Positions 11,634-19,567 of a stretch of DNA of 64,000 nucleotides are shown piece by piece. Every line of letters begins with the position of its first letter. Position 1 is the stretch's first letter. Both the position numbers and the translations under genes were made by a program. Source of the stretch: Prevotella sp. P5-92 (GTDB taxonomy: Bacteria; Bacteroidota; Bacteroidia; Bacteroidales; Bacteroidaceae); the NCBI RefSeq assembly GCF_002251245.1, contig NZ_NPJG01000001.1, forward strand, positions 62,001-126,000. Reading direction: 5' to 3'. The notes under the pieces were generated by a model. The model was given only the letters and a program-made list of their open reading frames with translations. It had not been told where the DNA came from and ran no database searches.

Positions 11634-13277
11634 ATGAGTATTATGAAAATAAGAATGTTTAAATCAATTATACCTGCTGCGGCACTGGCATTGACAGTCG
11701 GCCTGACATCTTGCGTTGGTGATTTGGATGTTGATCCAATCAACCCGCAGCAAACTATGGAATTCGACAACGATGCCGTTTTCAATAAAATATATGCCAG
11801 CTTCAGCTTGACTGGACAGACAGGACCAAGCGGAAATGGCGACTTGGACGATGTTGACGAGGGACGTTCCGACTTGTTCCGCATGGCGTTCTATCTGAAC
11901 GAGTTTACAGCTGATGAAGCACACTGGGTTTGGGCCACTGACGCCGGACTTCCTGAACTTCTCCACAACTCATGGGGTGAGAGCTGTATTTTCTCTGCTG
12001 CCCTCTATTATCGCTTCTATTTCACAATAACCCTGTGTAATTTCTATCTGTCGCAGGAAGGAAATGCTGCCGATCAGGCTCAAAGAAATGCTGAGGTAAG
12101 GTTCATCCGTGCCTACAACTACGCTCAGATTATGGACCTTTATGGCAATGCGGCATTTACAGAGAGTGTATCGGCAGATTATGCTGTCAGATACACCCGT
12201 CCGGAGTTCTTTGAATATATAGAGAAGGAACTGCTCGAGTGTTCTGAAGAGATGGCTCAGCCTGGTCAGGCTACATACGGTCGTGCCGATCGCGTGGCTG
12301 CATGGAACTTGTTGTCAAGAATCTATCTAAATGCTGAAGTATATACCGGTAAGGCACGTTGGGATGACGCAATGGCTTATGCAGACAAGGTAATTAATAA
12401 TGGTTACTATAAGCTGAACGATAAGAGTGCTGTTAATCAAACTACAGGTGAAGTATATACTCCTTACCAGATGCTCTTCCTCGCCGACAACGACAGAAAT
12501 GGAGCTCAGTATGAGAACATTCTTGTTGGATTGTCAGATGGTGTCAAGACGCAGAGTTACGGAGGTATGAACTTCCTTATTCAAGCTTCTTATTCCAATA
12601 AGACAGACTATCTTACCGATACCTACGCACCATCTGGAGCAAACAACAGTTGGGGAAAGTGCTTGCGCATACGTAAGAACCTTGTCGAGAAGTTCTTCAA
12701 AGAAACACCAGCCGAGTATAACACTTTGGCAGAATTCATAGCTGCAGCCGGTGACGATCGTGCCCTGTTCTACAACAAGGGTATTAAACCTGCAATTAGC
12801 GATGAGGGTACTGATGAGGCCATAGGCTATAACTGTGTGAAGTTCCGTAATGTAAATTCAGACGGCTCAAACAACGATGTGATTGAGTTTGTTAATTCAG
12901 ATCTTCCTATAATGCGTGTCGCTGAGGCTTATCTGACATACGCCGAGGCTTCAATCCGCAAAAATGGCGTTGCAGGCAACTCCGATGCCAAGGCAAAACT
13001 CGACCTACTCCGTAGTCGTGCTCATGCTACTCCAAAGAGCACATACACTCTCGACGATGTCTGCGATGAGTGGAGCCGTGAGTTCTGGTTCGAAGGCCGC
13101 CGCCGCATGGATTTGGTTCGCTTCGGTAAGTTTGGAGGCCAGTCTGACTACAAATGGGAATGGATGGGAGGCGTCTATGAAGGAAGCCAGTTCCCAGCAT
13201 ACATGAACATCTTCCCTCTGCCTGTTAATGAGATTTCAAACAATCCTAACATCAAACAGAACGAAGGTTATAACTAA
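11634..13277 (+). CDS. susD: SusD-like starch-binding outer-membrane lipoprotein
   Basis: Surface lipoprotein that caps the SusC barrel and binds alpha-glucan helices. The lipobox LTSC places the lipidated cysteine at residue 27 of 547. The N-terminal helical TPR-like fold of the RagB/SusD family is seen in ALYYRFYFTITLCNFYL and in VRFIRAYNYAQIMDLYGN. The C-terminal half has the usual EFWFEGRRRMDLVRFG and IFPLPVNEI motifs near the end. It begins 11 bp after susC, and an alternative ATG lies three codons downstream. It is cotranscribed with susC and susE. Confidence 0.95.
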   Translation: MSIMKIRMFKSIIPAAALALTVGLTSCVGDLDVDPINPQQTMEFDNDAVFNKIYASFSLTGQTGPSGNGDLDDVDEGRSDLFRMAFYLNEFTADEAHWVWATDAGLPELLHNSWGESCIFSAALYYRFYFTITLCNFYLSQEGNAADQAQRNAEVRFIRAYNYAQIMDLYGNAAFTESVSADYAVRYTRPEFFEYIEKELLECSEEMAQPGQATYGRADRVAAWNLLSRIYLNAEVYTGKARWDDAMAYADKVINNGYYKLNDKSAVNQTTGEVYTPYQMLFLADNDRNGAQYENILVGLSDGVKTQSYGGMNFLIQASYSNKTDYLTDTYAPSGANNSWGKCLRIRKNLVEKFFKETPAEYNTLAEFIAAAGDDRALFYNKGIKPAISDEGTDEAIGYNCVKFRNVNSDGSNNDVIEFVNSDLPIMRVAEAYLTYAEASIRKNGVAGNSDAKAKLDLLRSRAHATPKSTYTLDDVCDEWSREFWFEGRRRMDLVRFGKFGGQSDYKWEWMGGVYEGSQFPAYMNIFPLPVNEISNNPNIKQNEGYN

Positions 13278-13297
13278 TTTAATAAAGGACAATAAAC

Positions 13298-14479
13298 ATG
13301 AAAAAATATATTTTAGCTTCATTGTTTGCCGGTGTCGCTTTCTTCGGACTGACATCGTGTGAGGATGACAGGGATTCAAATCCAACATTGAACACTCCCG
13401 AAAGTTTCGTCCTCAATGCGCCAGCCCTTGCCGGCAACATTTACGACCTTGAGAACTCAGATTCTCTCGTGTTCACATGCAAGCAGCCTGACTACGGCTA
13501 TACTGCAGCTGTCACATATTATATGCAGATTTCGCTCACTGACGTTTGGGAGAACGAACTTGATGAAGAAGGCAAGGTCGTAGGAAACCCGAAGATGATG
13601 GAGTTGGAGAACTATTCCACTTCCGCAAAGTTGAAGGCTAATGCCAAGGATATCAACAAAGCCATCATGCAGATGGGAGGATATGCCAACGAGGAGGAAA
13701 TGCCAGAGACCACACCTCTGTATATTAGGCTCAGGGCTAAGTTGGCTTCAGGCTTGACATGCTATTCCAACACCATTCAGACAACAGTAAAGCCTTTCTT
13801 TGCAGTGCTTGTTGCTGCTGATCCTGAATTGTGGTATCTTATTGGAGCTTGTGTCGGAGATGGCTCTTGGGGCTCTGCAATTGGTACTGCCGTTTATCCA
13901 ATGTCTCCTGTTGAAGGCGGTGACTTTAACGACGAGACAGGCCGTGGACCTCTTACCTTCACAGGCTACTTCACACCAGACCTTGGCTTCAAGATTGTTC
14001 GTGTTCCTGGCGAATGGGCTGATCAGTGGGGTGGTGTCGATGGAAGCATCGACAATCCTAAGAGAAAGGACGACTCTGGTGAAGGTGGCGACTTTAAGGT
14101 TCCTGTAGCCGGTTACTATCGCATCGACCTCAACACCAACACCAACGAGCTGAAGTTTACTGCTCTTGAGGAAGATCCGAAGGAATATTCACAGATGTTG
14201 GTTTCCGGTGGTTTCAACGGTTGGGCATCAGACGTTCAAATGACTCCATGCGACACCTATGCAGGAGCTCGTCCACACGTTTGGATGTACGACATCAGTA
14301 CAACAGACGGTACAGAACTCAAGTTCCTCGTTGACAGTTCATGGAATCCTAACTGGGGTAACAGCACATTCCCATACGGTTGGGGTGTTGGCAATGGACC
14401 AAACATTCCGGTTGGTGCAGGTGACTACAGAGTAATCTTCAACGATATCACTGGTTACTATCACTTCTTTAACAAGTAA
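13298..14479 (+). CDS. susE: SusE-like surface starch-binding lipoprotein
   Basis: Cell-surface lipoprotein with 393 residues. The lipid-anchored cysteine is residue 21 (LTSC), followed by the acidic run EDDRD, which resembles the Bacteroidetes surface-export signal. An N-terminal SusE-type Ig-like domain (PESFVLNAPALAGN... VTYYMQISL) precedes two SusE/F-type carbohydrate-binding modules: one with WYLIGACVGDGSWG near residue 180, and one with MLVSGGFNGWASDVQMTPCD near residue 305. These modules bind starch through aromatic platforms. It lies 20 bp after susD. SusE and SusF are not always separable by sequence; order and length favour SusE. Confidence 0.88.
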   Translation: MKKYILASLFAGVAFFGLTSCEDDRDSNPTLNTPESFVLNAPALAGNIYDLENSDSLVFTCKQPDYGYTAAVTYYMQISLTDVWENELDEEGKVVGNPKMMELENYSTSAKLKANAKDINKAIMQMGGYANEEEMPETTPLYIRLRAKLASGLTCYSNTIQTTVKPFFAVLVAADPELWYLIGACVGDGSWGSAIGTAVYPMSPVEGGDFNDETGRGPLTFTGYFTPDLGFKIVRVPGEWADQWGGVDGSIDNPKRKDDSGEGGDFKVPVAGYYRIDLNTNTNELKFTALEEDPKEYSQMLVSGGFNGWASDVQMTPCDTYAGARPHVWMYDISTTDGTELKFLVDSSWNPNWGNSTFPYGWGVGNGPNIPVGAGDYRVIFNDITGYYHFFNK

Positions 14480-14502
14480 TAATTTTCAAAAATTAGAATT
14501 AT

Positions 14503-15897
14503 ATGAAAAAGTCATTAATATACGGTATGGTTCTTGCGACTGCTCTCATGAGCAGTTGCAAGGGCGACTACGACGACTGGGCAGCTCCGCAGGGCTATGA
14601 TGCAGAGGAGGCACAAAACGTGTCCCTCACAGCTTCCGATGGTGCGACAATCGACATGAATAATGTAACTGGAGAAACAATCAACCTGTTCTCTACAACT
14701 TTTGAAGCACCTGAAGGATTCACTGTTACAGGCTATGAACTGGAAGTGGGAGCTACAGAGGAGGAGGTTGACGTATTGCCTTCTGATGCCAACGGTTCAA
14801 TAGCTACCGCAGATCTTGTATCTTTGGTAGAGTCAATCTATGGAAAGGCTCCGGTAGAGAGGACTCTTAAGGCTGCTTCCACCATTTATTTGTCAAAAGA
14901 CGGCGAATCATTCTATGCACACTCAAACTTTGTTGATGTAAAGGTTACTCTCATCACACCCGACATTTCACAGAACTATTATCTCGTAGGTGACTTCTGT
15001 GGATGGGACGAGGCAAGCATGTTGAAGTTTAGTCATAGCGATGTGAATATCTATGACGATCCTGTATTCACAATCAAATTCACTACAACTGAAGCCAATC
15101 AATATTGGAAGATTATTCCTCAAAAGAATATTGATAATGGTGAGTTTTGGGCAAATCCAGGAGTTGTTGGTGTTGCTGTTGACGGTGATGCTTCAATGTC
15201 TGGCTTCTTAGTAACTGAAAACGCTCAGGCAGGAAAGATTGAGGAGCCAGGAAAATATATCATGACGATAGATATGATGGCTGGTACCTATAGCATAACA
15301 AAGCAGCCATTGGAACTCTATATGACCGGCAGTAACTACGGCTGGGGTGCTACATGGTTGCCAATGACTCCTTGCTATGGTTCTGACGAGGACTTCTGGA
15401 CTATCATCTATCTCCATGAGGGAGAGCAGTTCAAGTTCGCTCCTCAGGCTGGATGGGGTGATGACTTCGGTGGTCAGGCTACTGTAAATGATGTTGCAGG
15501 AGCAAATATCACTGTTGACGGAACAAACCTCGTTGCAGGTAAGGCAGGATGGTATCTCCTTTATATCCACAATGGTTCTGAACGTACATTCACCGTTCTA
15601 CAGCCTAATGTTTATCTCATAGGCGATACGGCTGGCGAATGGAACGTGGCTGACTCACATAAGTTCACTATTCCTACAACAGAGGATGGCGTGTTCGAAT
15701 CTCCTGCTTTCGCTAACGACGCAGAGCTTCGTATGTGCGTAAGCATTGAAGGCTTTGACTGGTGGAAGACAGAATTTATCATCTTAGGTGGAGATATCGC
15801 TTATCGCGGACGTGGTGGCGATCAGGAACGCGTTGCTGTCAAGGTAGGGCAGAAAGCTTATCTGAACTTTGCCAAGGGCACAGGTGAAATCAAGTGA
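14503..15897 (+). CDS. susF: SusF-like surface starch-binding lipoprotein
   Basis: Lipoprotein of 464 residues, cysteine at residue 19 (MSSC). After an N-terminal Ig-like domain it has three SusF-type starch-binding modules, recognisable by YYLVGDFCGWDEASML (about 165), LYMTGSNYGWGATWLPM (about 270) and VYLIGDTAGEWNVADS (about 370). SusF proteins bind starch at the surface without taking part directly in transport. It is the last gene of the operon, followed by a hairpin terminator at 15938-15978. Confidence 0.88.
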   Translation: MKKSLIYGMVLATALMSSCKGDYDDWAAPQGYDAEEAQNVSLTASDGATIDMNNVTGETINLFSTTFEAPEGFTVTGYELEVGATEEEVDVLPSDANGSIATADLVSLVESIYGKAPVERTLKAASTIYLSKDGESFYAHSNFVDVKVTLITPDISQNYYLVGDFCGWDEASMLKFSHSDVNIYDDPVFTIKFTTTEANQYWKIIPQKNIDNGEFWANPGVVGVAVDGDASMSGFLVTENAQAGKIEEPGKYIMTIDMMAGTYSITKQPLELYMTGSNYGWGATWLPMTPCYGSDEDFWTIIYLHEGEQFKFAPQAGWGDDFGGQATVNDVAGANITVDGTNLVAGKAGWYLLYIHNGSERTFTVLQPNVYLIGDTAGEWNVADSHKFTIPTTEDGVFESPAFANDAELRMCVSIEGFDWWKTEFIILGGDIAYRGRGGDQERVAVKVGQKAYLNFAKGTGEIK

Positions 15898-15937
15898 TGA
15901 TGTTTTCCCTTCATCAATAAATTATAATCTATTCCCC

Positions 15938-15978
15938 GAGAGGTGGCGGCAGCAATGTCGTCACCTCTCACTTTTTTC
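15938..15978 (+). terminator. Terminator of susCDEF
   Basis: Stem GAGAGGTG (15938-15945) pairs with CACCTCTC (15962-15969), followed by ACTTTTTTCC. It lies 41 bp downstream of the susF stop. Confidence 0.75.
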
Positions 15979-15987
15979 CGTCAAATG

Positions 15988-16019
15988 TTTGGAGGTTTAG
16001 ATATTTCTTCGTATATTTG
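15988..16019 (+). promoter_or_regulatory. Promoter of the nucleotidyltransferase pair
   Basis: A complete Bacteroidetes promoter: TTTG at 15988-15991, 20-bp spacer, TATATTTG at 16012-16019. Transcription would begin near 16026, so translation must start at or after the ATG at 16045; this fixes the start of the next gene. Confidence 0.75.
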
Positions 16020-16044
16020 CGGCGTGAAATATAAAATTGTGAAT

Positions 16045-16383
16045 ATGACATTGCTTTCAAACCATAGTTTATCAGGCAATGTAGTGGATGCAATATATGA
16101 CACTGCAAAGACTATCATGCCCCAAAACTCAAACGTGATCTTGTTTGGGTCAAGAGCCCGTGGAGACAATAAAGAAGATTCTGATTGGGATCTGCTTATC
16201 TTATTGGATAAGGAAAAAGCAGATATTTTAGACCATGACAAATATACTTATCCATTTTGGGAACTTGGTTGGAAAACCAATTCAATGATTCATCCTATCT
16301 TATATACAAAACGAGATTGGGAGAAAAGAAAGGGAGATAACTTTTATGAGAATATTCAAAATGAGGGCATTGTAATATGCTAA
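16045..16383 (+). CDS. MNT-type nucleotidyltransferase domain protein
   Basis: Small (112-residue) minimal nucleotidyltransferase of the Pol-beta superfamily. The active-site pattern GSRARGDNKEDSDWDLLILLD (about residues 34-54) has the GS and the paired aspartates needed for metal-dependent nucleotidyl transfer. Such proteins often act as antitoxins that AMPylate a HEPN toxin, or are of unknown role. Here no HEPN gene follows; instead a 56-residue ORF overlaps its stop codon. The start is set by the promoter at 15988-16019; longer in-frame extensions upstream would precede the likely transcription start. Confidence 0.85.
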   Translation: MTLLSNHSLSGNVVDAIYDTAKTIMPQNSNVILFGSRARGDNKEDSDWDLLILLDKEKADILDHDKYTYPFWELGWKTNSMIHPILYTKRDWEKRKGDNFYENIQNEGIVIC

Positions 16384-16547
16384 AGTCAGAAGATAATTTT
16401 TTGCTTTCTCTTGGTGTCTTTAAAGTTGAAACATACGAGTCTAATACAAGAAAGAAAACTTTGAAAGCTATAAAAGATGCCAAGGAAAAACGTAATGTTA
16501 CAGTATGCGATACATTTGAGGATTATCTTAAAGCTGTTTCAGAATGA
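16377..16547 (+). CDS. Small hypothetical protein, antitoxin-like tail
   Basis: A 56-residue ORF whose ATG overlaps the last codons of the nucleotidyltransferase gene by 7 nt, so the two are probably translationally coupled. The C-terminal part (TLKAIKDAKEKR, then CDTFEDYLKAV) resembles the C-terminal segment of RelB/DinJ-type antitoxins that wraps a toxin, but no DNA-binding N-terminal half is present. I do not recognise a family with certainty. The gene may encode a partner of the nucleotidyltransferase or be a remnant of a longer antitoxin. Confidence 0.55.
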   Translation: MLKSEDNFLLSLGVFKVETYESNTRKKTLKAIKDAKEKRNVTVCDTFEDYLKAVSE

Positions 16548-16657
16548 GAACAATTTTTCAGGTACTAAACACAAAATCCTTAACTCCTAAGAGTTGAATA
16601 TAAGCGAGAATGAAGTTGAATTTGATGTATTACTTCATGAAACCTGATAAACTATAT

Positions 16658-17125
16658 ATGGACAAAAGAGAACTGATGAGAAGGGCTATCGCGCTTTCGA
16701 TAGAGAGTGTGAAAGCGGGCGGAGGACCATTCGGGGCAGTCGTGGCACGCGACGGCGAGATAATAGCAGAGGCCTCAAATAGTGTTACTATAGACAACGA
16801 CCCTACGGCACATGCCGAAGTGAACGCCATACGTAAGGCTACACGCCGGTTGGGCACATTCGACTTGAGCGGATGTGAGATATACTCTTCGTGCGAACCA
16901 TGCCCAATGTGCCTTGGCGCAATATATTGGGCACATATAGATAAGATATATTTCGCCAACGACCGTAAGGATGCGGCTGCCATTGGCTTTGACGATGATT
17001 TCATTTATCAGGAACTCGAACTGCCAGTGGGTCAGCGCCGTAAGGCCGTTGAGGTGTTTATGGCAGACGAGGCTATAGAAGCCTTCGAACTTTGGAAACA
17101 GAAGGCGGATAAAAACGAATATTAA
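16658..17125 (+). CDS. guaD: Guanine deaminase (cytidine-deaminase fold)
   Basis: Converts guanine to xanthine in purine salvage. The zinc-binding motifs of the cytidine deaminase fold are present: HAEV (His and catalytic Glu) and SCEPCPMC (two Cys). The downstream GFDDDFIY segment and the terminal KNEY closely follow Bacillus subtilis GuaD as I recall it. From the ATG at 16658 the protein is 155 residues, the same as that family; an in-frame ATG at 16610 would add 16 residues with no counterpart in the family. It is alone between the nucleotidyltransferase pair and the non-coding stretch before the amylase, with no link to starch use. Confidence 0.88.
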   Translation: MDKRELMRRAIALSIESVKAGGGPFGAVVARDGEIIAEASNSVTIDNDPTAHAEVNAIRKATRRLGTFDLSGCEIYSSCEPCPMCLGAIYWAHIDKIYFANDRKDAAAIGFDDDFIYQELELPVGQRRKAVEVFMADEAIEAFELWKQKADKNEY

Positions 17126-17233
17126 TCGGGAGAAAATGCATTGTGTGCGCAAACATATATTGATTTACGTCAAGAATTATATAAAAAATGAAAGTAATAA
17201 CACTTTTCTATTGACACGGAGAGAAAATAGTTG

Positions 17234-17241
17234 TAACTTTG
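17234..17241 (+). promoter_or_regulatory. Orphan promoter -7 box TAACTTTG
   Basis: It matches TAnnTTTG and is followed by CACCGTCA, the same downstream sequence as the orphan promoter at 19554-19561. No coding gene follows; a strong terminator lies about 265 bp downstream. Confidence 0.65.
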
Positions 17242-17246
17242 CACCG

Positions 17247-17540
17247 TCAAAAGGTTAATAGATTGTTTTAGGTTAGTAGTAATATTTATAGTTTTAGGTT
17301 TTTAGTTATTGGTAGAAAGAAAGTTTTTTAATGTGGATAGCAGAGGCCGCCGCGAGGCTCCCTTTTAAAACTTTCAATTAGTATTAGGTTTTAGTTATGA
17401 CGCCCCGAGCTATACTAATAGCTTCGGGACTCAGACTAAACACCGAGACTAAGCCAACAATTATGATTGTAATAAAAGGATTTTTTAGTTAAACATAGGC
17501 TTTTAACGTCACTGCTCGTTGATGAGTAGTGACGTTTTTT
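17247..17540 (+). ncRNA. Candidate structured non-coding RNA between guaD and the amylase
   Basis: This is the bulk of a 546-bp gene-free stretch. It is bounded by a TAACTTTG promoter and a strong intrinsic terminator. No credible ORF is seen. Two internal hairpins are visible: GAAAGTTTT at 17319-17327 pairs with AAAACTTTC at 17367-17375, enclosing a GC-rich loop; and GGTTTTAGT (17387-17395) with ACTAAACACC (17435-17444), enclosing CCCGAGCTAT/ATAGCTTCGGG (17404-17428). I do not recognise a known RNA family. A weak LacI half-site (TGTGCGCAAAC) lies upstream near 17144-17154, but not at the spacing of the other sites. Confidence 0.55.
17505..17540 (+). terminator. Intrinsic terminator of the candidate ncRNA
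   Basis: A 13-bp stem, AACGTCACTGCTC (17505-17517) with GAGTAGTGACGTT (17524-17536, one G-U pair), loop GTTGAT, followed by a run of T. Confidence 0.85.
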
Positions 17541-17568
17541 ATTTTGTATATGACTGGCGCCATGTCGT

Positions 17569-17580
17569 GCAATCGTTTGC
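17569..17580. promoter_or_regulatory. LacI-type operator C (alpha-amylase)
   Basis: GCAATCGTTTGC within TGCAATCGTTTGCA, same core as operator B. Its centre is 66.5 bp from the first T of TTTG in the amylase -7 box. Confidence 0.85.
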
Positions 17581-17636
17581 ACATTATAAATAGTATAAAA
17601 GACTTCCTTTCTTGTCACTCATTAAATAAAAGGTGT

Positions 17637-17644
17637 TAACTTTG
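17637..17644 (+). promoter_or_regulatory. Alpha-amylase promoter -7 box TAACTTTG
   Basis: It matches TAnnTTTG, 28 bp upstream of the amylase ATG, with no clear -33 element. Confidence 0.75.
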
Positions 17645-17672
17645 CAGCATAAATGATTAAAGACCGCAAGAG

Positions 17673-19475
17673 ATGAAAAAGATTCATTCAACAGTTTTGG
17701 CACTACTTTTTGTGGTGCTTAATGTCTCGGCCCAGGGATGGCCGGAGAGATACAAAGGAGTGATGTTGCAGGGTTTTGCATGGGATTCGTATTCCGAGTC
17801 GAGTTGGAGCATGCTCGAGAGTCAGGCACATGAGATATCAGAGTTCTTCGACCTGATATGGGTGCCAAACTCAGCTTATGCCGGTTCGATGACGATGAAC
17901 ATGGGCTATCATCCTGTCTATTGGTTTAAACAAGACTGTGCTTTCGGTACTGAGACAGAGCTGCGCTCGATGATAAATACCTACAAGGAGCTGGGTGTGG
18001 GATTTGTTGCCGACATTGTCATCAACCATCGCAATGGTGTAGGAGTGGGAGGCTCGTGGGTAGATTTCCCTGCCGAGACGTATAAGGGAAAGACATATCA
18101 GCTCGGACTTTCTGACATCTGCAGCAACGACGAGTGTGCCAACAAGGGATATAAGCCTACGGGTGCACGCGACACCGGTGAGGGATGGGATGGCGCACGC
18201 GACCTCGACCATACGAGTGCCAACGTACAAGAGAATGTCAACGCTTATCTCGACTTCCTCAGAAACGATATCGGCTATGAGGGATTCCGTTATGACTTTG
18301 TCAAGGGATATTCGGCGAAATATACCGGCCAGTATAATGCCAAGGTAGGAGTAAAATACTCTGTCGGCGAATACTGGGACGGAAATGTCAACGCTTTGAA
18401 AAACTGGATAAACGGTACTAAGGTGGATGGTGTGATACAAAGTGCGGCTTTCGACTTTGCACTAAAGTATTATATCAACGATGCCATCGGCAAGGGACAG
18501 TGGAGCCGTCTTGACGGCAGCAGCCTCGCTTCTGACGCCACCTACAACCGCTACTCGGTGACTTTTGTTGACAATCACGACACTTATAGAGACAACAACA
18601 AATGTGTGGCAAACCTTGAGACAGCCAATGCCTATATCCTCATGATGCCAGGCACACCATGCGTGTTCCTTGAACACTGGAGTAGATACAAGAGAGCCAT
18701 CAAGAAGATGATCTACATTAGAAATATAGTAGGAATAAGTAACCAAAGCCTCATCTCTGATAAGAAAGCATACTCCGCGGGCTATAGTGTGAAGGTGAAA
18801 GGCGACAACGGTTCGGCGCTACTACTCTTAGGCAATACTACCGGAGCAGACACCGAAGGCATGAAACTGGCTCTCGAAGGCGAGAAATACAAGATCTATG
18901 TGGATAATGCTCTCGACATATCAGCCCTCGACGGACTGAACGACCAGGAGGCACCGGAGTTTAAGATGCCGGAATTCTGTACGCCTGAGGAAGGAAAGAT
19001 GTATGCTTTCTTTGAAGTGCCAAATAATTGGAACACGACTAATGGCATATATTGCTGGTGTTGGGACAATGAAAAGAACTATACGGGCGGCTCCTGGCCT
19101 GGCGTCCAGTGTACGAAGGTTGGCGTTAGTGAGAGAGGACTTGAGGTATGGAAATGGGTAGGACCGGCCAATACCGAGGGACAGCCCACGGGAATCATCT
19201 TCTCTGTCAAAGGCTCGCCCCAGACGGGCGACTTGGATTATGTGGAAGGCGGATTCTATGACAGGTTCGGACTGCTTGGCGACATGACGACGTCGGGCGT
19301 AGAAGGCATCGAGGCCGATGTGCCAGTAGGCAACAAGATGGTGAAGGTGTATAGCCTGTCTGGCGTTCTCCTTAGAAAGTATGATGCTGACACAGATAGC
19401 CGTAGGGCTGTAAGAGGACTGCCTGCCGGCATGTATATTGTTAATGGTCAGAAGATTGTGGTGAATGAAGAATAA
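17673..19475 (+). CDS. Secreted alpha-amylase (GH13) with CBM26-like domain and C-terminal sorting-type domain
   Basis: Endo-acting enzyme that cuts alpha-1,4 bonds in starch. The signal peptide ends near residue 20 (VSA-Q). The GH13 barrel carries the nucleophile in GFRYDFVKG (D208), the acid/base in SVGEYWD (E233) and the third carboxylate in FVDNHD (about D303). Residues about 443-545 look like a CBM26-type starch-binding module (GGSWPGV, QTGDLDYVEGGFY). The last ~45 residues (MVKVYSLSGVLLRK...GLPAGMYIVNGQ) resemble the Bacteroidetes C-terminal sorting domain read by the type IX secretion system, whose porU and porV genes lie at 48-53 kb. It is not a classic SusG lipoprotein because no lipobox is present, so it may be anchored or released by a different route. 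Confidence 0.92.
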   Translation: MKKIHSTVLALLFVVLNVSAQGWPERYKGVMLQGFAWDSYSESSWSMLESQAHEISEFFDLIWVPNSAYAGSMTMNMGYHPVYWFKQDCAFGTETELRSMINTYKELGVGFVADIVINHRNGVGVGGSWVDFPAETYKGKTYQLGLSDICSNDECANKGYKPTGARDTGEGWDGARDLDHTSANVQENVNAYLDFLRNDIGYEGFRYDFVKGYSAKYTGQYNAKVGVKYSVGEYWDGNVNALKNWINGTKVDGVIQSAAFDFALKYYINDAIGKGQWSRLDGSSLASDATYNRYSVTFVDNHDTYRDNNKCVANLETANAYILMMPGTPCVFLEHWSRYKRAIKKMIYIRNIVGISNQSLISDKKAYSAGYSVKVKGDNGSALLLLGNTTGADTEGMKLALEGEKYKIYVDNALDISALDGLNDQEAPEFKMPEFCTPEEGKMYAFFEVPNNWNTTNGIYCWCWDNEKNYTGGSWPGVQCTKVGVSERGLEVWKWVGPANTEGQPTGIIFSVKGSPQTGDLDYVEGGFYDRFGLLGDMTTSGVEGIEADVPVGNKMVKVYSLSGVLLRKYDADTDSRRAVRGLPAGMYIVNGQKIVVNEE

Positions 19476-19485
19476 TGTGCTATGT

Positions 19486-19497
19486 GCAAACGTTTGC
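19486..19497. promoter_or_regulatory. LacI-type operator D, upstream of an orphan promoter
   Basis: The most perfect of the four sites: GCAAACGTTTGC extended to the 18-bp palindrome TGTGCAAACGTTTGCACA (19483-19500). It begins 8 bp after the amylase stop. Its centre is 66.5 bp from the TTTG of the orphan -7 box at 19554-19561. Confidence 0.85.
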
Positions 19498-19553
19498 ACA
19501 TATGATGATGCAGAAAAATGTATAAAAAGATTGCAGGTATAGGAAAATCGTCG

Positions 19554-19561
19554 TACCTTTG
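19554..19561 (+). promoter_or_regulatory. Orphan promoter -7 box TACCTTTG under operator D
   Basis: It matches TAnnTTTG and has the same operator spacing as malQ, susC, lacI and the amylase. No protein gene lies downstream before the terminator at 19697-19728. Confidence 0.7.
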
Positions 19562-19567
19562 CACCGT

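Noticed and set aside
17144..17160. Fifth LacI operator upstream of the orphan promoter at 17234
   Set aside because: Only one half (TGTGCGCAAAC) matches; the other half is ATATAT, and the distance to the -7 box (about 83 bp) breaks the 66-bp rule.
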